Origin: Halopenitus salinus
GTDB lineage: Archaea > Halobacteriota > Halobacteria > Halobacteriales > Haloferacaceae
Assembly (NCBI RefSeq): GCF_042662125.1
Contig: NZ_JBHSXL010000001.1
Span: 167,405 to 231,404, forward strand
Reading direction: 5' to 3'
DNA length: 64,000 bases
Made by a program: the position numbers and the translations under genes. The notes under the pieces were generated by a model. That model was not told the origin of the DNA. It did no database searches and worked only from the letters and a program-made list of their open reading frames with translations. This document shows, in pieces, positions 59,629 through 64,000 of the stretch (the first letter of the stretch is position 1; each line of letters starts with the position of its first letter).

Positions 59629-61326
59629 ATGAGTCAGCGACAGCGAATGGGCAACCAGCCGATGATCGTACTTTCCGAGGAATCGCAGCGGACCTCCGGA
59701 AAGGACGCACAGACGATGAACATCACGGCCGGCAAGGCCGTCGCGGAGTCGGTTCGAACCACGCTCGGACCGAAGGGGATGGACAAGATGCTCGTCGACT
59801 CGACGGGCGGCGTCGTCGTCACGAACGACGGCGTGACCATCCTCAAGGAGATGGACATCGACCACCCGGCGGCCAACATGATCGTCGAGGTCTCCGAGAC
59901 CCAGGAGGACGAGGTCGGCGACGGGACGACGACGGCCGTCGTCGTTGCCGGTGAACTCCTCGACCAGGCCGAGGAGCTCCTCGACCAGGACATCCACGCG
60001 ACGACGCTCGCACAGGGCTTCCGCCAGGCCGCCTCGAAGGCCAAGGAGATCCTCGAGGAGGAGTCCATCGAGGTCAGCGAGGACGACCGTGAGACCCTCA
60101 CCGAGATCGCCGCCACGGCGATGACCGGCAAGGGCGCGGAGTCCGCAAAGGACCAGCTCGCGGACCTCGTCGTCGACGCGGTCCTCGCGGTGGCCGACGA
60201 CGACGGCATCGACACCGAGAACGTCTCGGTCGAGAAGGTCGTCGGCGGCTCCATCGACGAGTCCGAACTCGTCGAGGGCGTCATCGTCGACAAGGAGCGC
60301 GTCAACGAGAACATGCCCTACGCGGTCGAGGACGCCAACGTGGCGCTCTTCGACGGCGCCATCGAGGTCAAGGAGACGGAGATCGACGCCGAGGTCAACG
60401 TCACCGACCCCGACCAGCTCCAGCAGTTCCTCGACCAGGAGGAGGCCCAGCTTCGCGAGCTCGTCGACGAGCTCGTCGACGTCGGCGCCGACGTCGTCTT
60501 CGTGGGCGACGGAATCGACGACATGGCCCAACACTACCTGGCCCAGGAGGGCATCCTCGCGGTCCGACGCGCGAAGTCGGACGACCTCAACCGGCTCGCC
60601 CGCGCGACGGGCGGCAACATCGTGGCCAACCTCGACGACATCGAGGAGGACGACCTCGGCTTCGCCGGCTCCGTCTCCCAGAAGGACATCGGTGGCGACG
60701 AGCGCATCTTCGTCGAGGACGTCGAACAGGCCCGCTCCGTCACGCTCATCCTCCGCGGCGGCACCGAGCACGTCGTCGACGAGGTCGAGCGCGCGGTCGA
60801 CGACTCGCTCGGCGTCGTGCGGACGACGCTGCTCGAGGGTGCCGTGCTGCCCGGCGGCGGCGCGCCCGAGACCGAGCTGGCGCTCCAGCTTCGTGACTTC
60901 GCCGACTCCGTCGGCGGCCGCGAGCAGCTGGCCGTCGAGGCCTTCGCGGACGCGCTCGAGGTCATTCCGCGCACCCTCGCGGAGAACGCCGGTCTCGATC
61001 CCATCGACTCGCTCGTGGACCTCCGTGCCCGCCACGACGGCGGCGAGCTCGGCGCCGGCCTCGACGCCTACACCGGCGACGTAATCGACATGGAGGCCGA
61101 GGGCGTCGTCGAGCCCCTCGGCGTGAAGACGCAGGCCATCGAGTCCGCCACCGAGGCGGCCGTCATGATCCTCCGTATCGACGACGTCATCGCGGCCGGC
61201 GACCTCAAGGGCGGCGGCTCCGACGACGGCGGCGACGACGGCGGCGCGCCCGGCGGTGCCGGCGGCATGGGCGGCATGGGCGGCGGCATGGGCGGCGGCA
61301 TGGGCGGCATGGGCGGCGCAATGTGA
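59629..61326 (+). CDS. ths: Thermosome (group II chaperonin) subunit
   Basis: A 565-aa chaperonin: MGNQPMIVLSEESQRTSGKD start, TLGPKGMDKMLVDSTGGVVV (nucleotide loop), EVGDGTTTAVVVAGELL (catalytic Asp), LILRGGTEHVVDEVERAVDD and GGGAPETELALQLRDFA. The C-terminus is a Gly-Met repeat (GGMGGMGGGMGGGMGG), the flexible tail that lies inside the folding chamber. It assembles into an 8-mer double ring, probably with other subunits encoded elsewhere. Confidence 0.95.
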   Translation: MSQRQRMGNQPMIVLSEESQRTSGKDAQTMNITAGKAVAESVRTTLGPKGMDKMLVDSTGGVVVTNDGVTILKEMDIDHPAANMIVEVSETQEDEVGDGTTTAVVVAGELLDQAEELLDQDIHATTLAQGFRQAASKAKEILEEESIEVSEDDRETLTEIAATAMTGKGAESAKDQLADLVVDAVLAVADDDGIDTENVSVEKVVGGSIDESELVEGVIVDKERVNENMPYAVEDANVALFDGAIEVKETEIDAEVNVTDPDQLQQFLDQEEAQLRELVDELVDVGADVVFVGDGIDDMAQHYLAQEGILAVRRAKSDDLNRLARATGGNIVANLDDIEEDDLGFAGSVSQKDIGGDERIFVEDVEQARSVTLILRGGTEHVVDEVERAVDDSLGVVRTTLLEGAVLPGGGAPETELALQLRDFADSVGGREQLAVEAFADALEVIPRTLAENAGLDPIDSLVDLRARHDGGELGAGLDAYTGDVIDMEAEGVVEPLGVKTQAIESATEAAVMILRIDDVIAAGDLKGGGSDDGGDDGGAPGGAGGMGGMGGGMGGGMGGMGGAM

Positions 61327-61585
61327 GCGTCGGCCGATAGCCCAGCCACACCCACCTGACCGTTTCGCCGCACCGACCGCGTCGATCGCGAACCGAGTTC
61401 CGATTTCTTTCGAGGCGTCCACGCTCTGACGAGCGACAGCATCCGGGAGAGCAACAGCACCCTAAAGAGCGACAGCACTTGGATCGGAGCGTCGACGCCG
61501 ACCGGCCACGGGACGTTTCGGATCGATCCGAGATCCGCTCGAACCGATCAAAACCCCCTTATGGGACCTCTTCGTACTCGCGAAC

Positions 61586-62170
61586 ATGGCTGATCCACTG
61601 GCGATCGGAGTGGCGGCGTCCATCGTGTTGGTCGTCGTGTTCTTTTCCTCGTTGAAGGGGACCGGCTGGAGCCCGGCCGAGGACATCTCCGAGGAGGTGC
61701 TCGAACGGCGTGCGTCCACCGTACCCGAGACCGACTTCCCCGAGCCGATGAACCGTTCCATCGGCGGCGGTGGCGGCGCCGTCGCCGTCGGCGGCGGCGG
61801 TGAAGGCGGCGAGGGCGGCGAGCTCGAGGAGGGCGGCGCCGAGGAGTCCGCCGGCCCCGGCGACATTCCCGACGACGAGATCGAGTACTACGAGGTCGAG
61901 TTCATAAAGGAGGGCGAGACGGTCGAACTCGCCAACAACGAACCGATCCTCGACCAGGGCGAAGAGCAGGGTTGGGACATGCCCTACGCGTGCCGGCAGG
62001 GCCAGTGCGTCTCGTGTTCGGCCCACATCACCGACGGCCCCTCCGAGGACTACGTCGTCCACGACGACCAACAGATGCTCGGCGAGGCCGAGATCGACGA
62101 CGGCTACACGCTCACCTGCGTCGCCTACCCGCGCGACTCCTTCAGCATCGAGACCGGCGAGTCGCCGTAG
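61586..62170 (+). CDS. Membrane-tethered 2Fe-2S ferredoxin
   Basis: A 194-aa protein. A membrane helix near the start (AIGVAASIVLVVVFFSSL) and a Gly/Glu-rich linker (about 58-90) precede a plant-type ferredoxin domain. Cluster ligands are in YACRQGQCVSCSAHI and TCVAYP; the halophilic insertion of common haloarchaeal ferredoxin is absent. It would pass electrons at the inner membrane face. A TATA-like CCCTTATGG lies 25 bp before the ATG. It stands alone. Confidence 0.82.
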   Translation: MADPLAIGVAASIVLVVVFFSSLKGTGWSPAEDISEEVLERRASTVPETDFPEPMNRSIGGGGGAVAVGGGGEGGEGGELEEGGAEESAGPGDIPDDEIEYYEVEFIKEGETVELANNEPILDQGEEQGWDMPYACRQGQCVSCSAHITDGPSEDYVVHDDQQMLGEAEIDDGYTLTCVAYPRDSFSIETGESP

Positions 62171-62267
62171 GCCGACGCGATCCGCCGCGTCGGACGTTCA
62201 CTCCACGATCGGTTCCGGGTCCATTTTTCGAACCGTTTAAGCGATCGAGCGGGATACTCGAAGGTGA

Positions 62268-62340
62268 GGGCGCGTAGCTCAGCGGACAGAGCACTTGGTT
62301 CCGGACCAAGATGCCGCGGGTTCAAATCCCGTCGCGCCCG
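62268..62340 (+). tRNA. trnR-CCG: tRNA-Arg (anticodon CCG)
   Basis: A 73-nt cloverleaf: acceptor GGGCGCG/CGCGCCC (62268-62274, 62333-62339) with G discriminator, D arm GCTC...GAGC, anticodon stem CTTGG/CCAAG with loop TTCCGGA (anticodon CCG at 62301-62303), and T arm GCGGG-TTCAAAT-CCCGT. CCA is not encoded. A TATA-like CCGTTTAAG lies about 30 bp upstream. Its 3-prime half is a possible attachment site for the region that follows. Confidence 0.95.
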
Positions 62341-62818
62341 TCACGTTTCCTGACGGGGCAGATTGGCACGACTGCGGGCGGGTGTATATAAGGTGAATCC
62401 CCAGACGCGATTTTGAGTTCGTTACGTAGCGTAACGGGGATCGTCGCCTTCGTGTGGTTCGTGGGATACACGAAACGGAGTCGAGGTGAAGTTCTGTGGG
62501 TGGTTGGTAGCTTTTCCATGTCGGTCCGGTCTTGACGAGCAGAAAGGAAAATCCGTAGTGAGCGTTTCGCGGACGATCTCGAGAACGCCGTAATAACCGA
62601 ACCGCTGATCAGTATCGACAGTGGCGTGGAATCGGGGCGAAAATCGACCACGAGAGGGAGCATATTGGCCATCCGGCGATCGCAGCCAAAGGGGGATCCG
62701 GCTATCCGGGAATCGGCAATCCCCGGACTGCTGATGGAAGCAATTCGAATCCGCCCGGGATTAGTGATCCCCGAATATATACCCGGTACCGTTCTATCAG
62801 CCAGTAATTGAACGAGAC

Positions 62819-63163
62819 ATGGAGCTCCGCCGCAATGGACGTCTCTACGAGATCGCGGCGGTAAACGATGAGGTGCTCGGCGCCCGTCAGGGATTTCCGG
62901 CACCGGAGGCGGGCTATCGAAAGACGTTACAGAGTGTTACCGACGTCGCGGATCGTCACTTCCAACGGGCCCGTTACGGACTGATTATGCCGAAGGCCGC
63001 TACTGGTCTCCACGGATCATGCCAACCCGGATGTCCGGTTAGTTCTGATGATAGTCTCGGTCAGTTGGCTCTGTTGCAATCCTCAGTAGTTGAGAGTGTT
63101 CTACGCTCACTCGTTCAGTACATCAGATGTACTGATCACCACCGGATCAGAATCTATCATTAG
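62819..63163 (+). CDS. Doubtful hypothetical protein
   Basis: A 114-codon frame from ATG 62819 with a TATA-like GAATATATAC about 40 bp upstream. The first 80 residues (ELRRNGRLYEIAAVNDEVLG, KTLQSVTDVADRHFQRARYG) look possible, but the last third crosses the IS-like end and the palindrome and looks non-coding. No family is recognised. It may be a truncated gene. Confidence 0.25.
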   Translation: MELRRNGRLYEIAAVNDEVLGARQGFPAPEAGYRKTLQSVTDVADRHFQRARYGLIMPKAATGLHGSCQPGCPVSSDDSLGQLALLQSSVVESVLRSLVQYIRCTDHHRIRIYH

Positions 63164-63304
63164 ACGAGAATTCCAATAGAACCGGATGGTTCTGTGCGCC
63201 CGATGGCAATCCGTTGCGTGTTCGTTTACAATTTTGGCGAGCGTGTTCTTCCCCCCGGGTTGGCGTTCTGTTAGGAATTCGTCACATCGATTGATATCCT
63301 GCTT
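63107..63304 (-). pseudogene. Reading-frame remnant without a start
   Basis: Sixty-five minus-strand codons without a usable start: CDEFLTERQPGGKNTLAKIV, then NEHATDCHRAHRTIRFYWNS, ending TGA (63107-63109). The mix of residues is protein-like, unlike random frames in this DNA, but no family is recognised. An in-frame TAA at 63305-63307 cuts it. It may be the tail of a lost mobile-element gene. Confidence 0.3.
63115..63135. repeat. Perfect 21-bp palindrome
   Basis: TCAGTACATC-A-GATGTACTGA has 10-bp arms around one base. It lies 36 bp after the IS6-like end motif. It could be a protein-binding site or a hairpin left by an insertion. Confidence 0.5.
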
Positions 63305-63426
63305 TTACCGCTGGATCGATATCCGATCGTTTCGGTGACCCCCGAGTGCTGCCGACGAGGTTGTAGAAGTTCGAATAGACTCGTACTCGCGGTGGTTGTA
63401 TGTTTGATACCACACCCGAGATCGGC

Positions 63427-63458
63427 TCACACGTGTGATATCACATGCATAAATATAT
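63427..63458 (+). promoter_or_regulatory. Operator-like palindrome and TATA of the gdh unit
   Basis: TCACACGTGTGA (63427-63438) is a perfect 12-bp palindrome just upstream of the AT-rich TATA region AAATATAT (63451-63458) before the rubrerythrin-like gene. The placement over the promoter's upstream element suggests a regulator site. Leader length would be about 40 nt. Confidence 0.45.
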
Positions 63459-63521
63459 CCTTATACACCTATTATTACATAGCGGAGTGTCCACTCTGAT
63501 TTCGGCACTCATAGATGCACC

Positions 63522-63665
63522 ATGAAAGACATCGAAATTGACTCAAACGAAAAATCGGAATACGAGTGCTTTTCGTGTGGCAAAATCGTGTTCGCTGAAA
63601 ATCGCCCCAGTCAATGTCCTGACTGTGCTGGTAAAATGCGAAATCGACAGGTTTCTGTTGAATAA
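63522..63665 (+). CDS. Rubrerythrin-like zinc-ribbon mini-protein
   Basis: A 47-aa protein: SEYECFSCGKIVFAENRPSQ then CPDCAGKMRNRQVSVE. The two Cys-x2-Cys pairs make a rubredoxin/zinc-ribbon knuckle. This is the haloarchaeal rubrerythrin-like small protein, often found directly before glutamate dehydrogenase. The gdh ATG follows 2 bp after its stop, so they form one unit. It is AT-richer than the rest of the window. Confidence 0.75.
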   Translation: MKDIEIDSNEKSEYECFSCGKIVFAENRPSQCPDCAGKMRNRQVSVE

Positions 63666-63667
63666 CG

Positions 63668-64000
63668 ATGGTGTCACAATCCAACTACTCACAAAGCGAA
63701 GAGGGAGCAGTAGCAAAATCCACTGAGACGGAGATTGAATCAGCCTTGGAGACCGCTCGTCGCCAATTGCAACATGCTGCTGATCACCTCGATATCGATT
63801 CGAATGTGGTTGACCGCCTCAAACATCCAAAGAAGGTTCACGAAGTTACGGTCCCGATCGAACGTGATGACGGAACAGTAGAGGTTTTCACCGGCTATCG
63901 GGCTCAACACGATAGTGTCCGCGGTCCGTACAAGGGCGGGCTGCGGTATCATCCCGAGGTTACCAGAGACGAATGTGTGGGCCTCGGGATGTGGATGACT
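63668..64000 (+). CDS. gdhB: Glutamate dehydrogenase, N-terminal part (runs off the window)
   Basis: 111 codons are present, open to the window end. Segments ETEIESALETARRQLQHAAD, HLDIDSNVVDRLKHPKKVHE, VTVPIERDDGTVEVFTGYRA and DSVRGPYKGGLRYHPEVT match the N-terminal substrate domain of haloarchaeal Glu/Leu/Phe/Val dehydrogenases; the glutamate-binding Lys region is KGGLRYHP. It reversibly converts glutamate to 2-oxoglutarate and ammonia. NAD or NADP use cannot be told here. Codons are AT-richer than in the core genes, hinting at transfer. Confidence 0.88.
   Translation, partial: MVSQSNYSQSEEGAVAKSTETEIESALETARRQLQHAADHLDIDSNVVDRLKHPKKVHEVTVPIERDDGTVEVFTGYRAQHDSVRGPYKGGLRYHPEVTRDECVGLGMWMT

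Larger units (their letters stand above)
62341..63521. other. Gene-poor, lower-GC segment after tRNA-Arg
   Basis: About 1.2 kb with only doubtful coding. It holds several perfect inverted repeats: CGTTACG-TAG-CGTAACG (62420-62436), AGAACC-GGAT-GGTTCT (around 63178-63193) and a 21-bp palindrome (63115-63135). GGCTCTGTTGCAA at 63067-63079 resembles IS6-family insertion-sequence ends, and there is a frame remnant on the minus strand. No full integrase or transposase is present. The best reading is a decayed insertion region next to a tRNA. Confidence 0.5.

Noticed and set aside
62322..62903. A 193-codon minus-strand frame after the tRNA
   Set aside because: It overlaps the tRNA-Arg gene and its product has no recognisable order.

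Overview
The window is GC-rich and codes for strongly acidic proteins. It carries an S-layer glycoprotein with a PGF-CTERM anchor, a full archaellum operon, a group II chaperonin, RLI/ABCE1, RIO1, many genes starting within about 30 bases of a TATA-like box, and no Shine-Dalgarno for most genes. This points to a haloarchaeon (class Halobacteria), probably a Halorubrum-like member of the Haloferacales. The genus is an inference from gene style, not from a marker gene.

Region 1 (1-15,320) is accessory and surface DNA. A large S-layer glycoprotein (3,896-6,403) and a second PGF-CTERM surface protein (12,094-14,280) sit among small regulators and toxin-antitoxin (TA) modules. Intact pairs are RHH/RelE (1,835-2,408), HTH/PemK (10,116-10,839), VapBC (11,335-11,965) and TumE/HVO_A0114-type (14,577-15,315). 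Beside them lie decayed ones: a TumE toxin stub (550-693) with its intact antitoxin, an AbiEii toxin cut to 21 codons behind an intact AbiEi, a VapC stub (9,935-10,018), an AbrB antitoxin with one internal stop (10,903-11,151), and a fragment of a VapC-linked protein (11,233-11,304). Several regulators have short perfect palindromes at their promoters.

Region 2 (15,386-33,280) holds an RND exporter with a membrane-anchored Ig-like partner, MutL, a four-gene sugar-type ABC importer followed by a KDG kinase, an FAD disulfide reductase, a CorC-type CBS membrane protein, and an EMC6-like/RLI pair. Region 3 (33,600-48,650) is mostly core genome: small regulators, a PfkB-family kinase, a methyltransferase, a type IV pilin, membrane proteins including a membrane-bound HTH protein, EtfBA, an M48-like protein lacking its zinc motif, a MutS-family ATPase, LarE, RIO1 and a KaiC-like ATPase.

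Region 4 (48,700-58,740) is the motility locus: a winged-helix regulator, a small DUF7521-type membrane protein, one archaellin gene, a DUF7500-type protein, then arlCE-F-G-H-I-J in one tightly packed operon. Region 5 (58,900-62,340) carries a KH-domain ribosome-biogenesis protein, a thermosome subunit, a membrane-tethered 2Fe-2S ferredoxin and tRNA-Arg(CCG). After the tRNA the composition shifts to lower GC. About 1.2 kb has no clear gene, and then come a rubrerythrin-like mini-protein and the start of a glutamate dehydrogenase that runs off the window. This looks like a tRNA-flanking variable segment.
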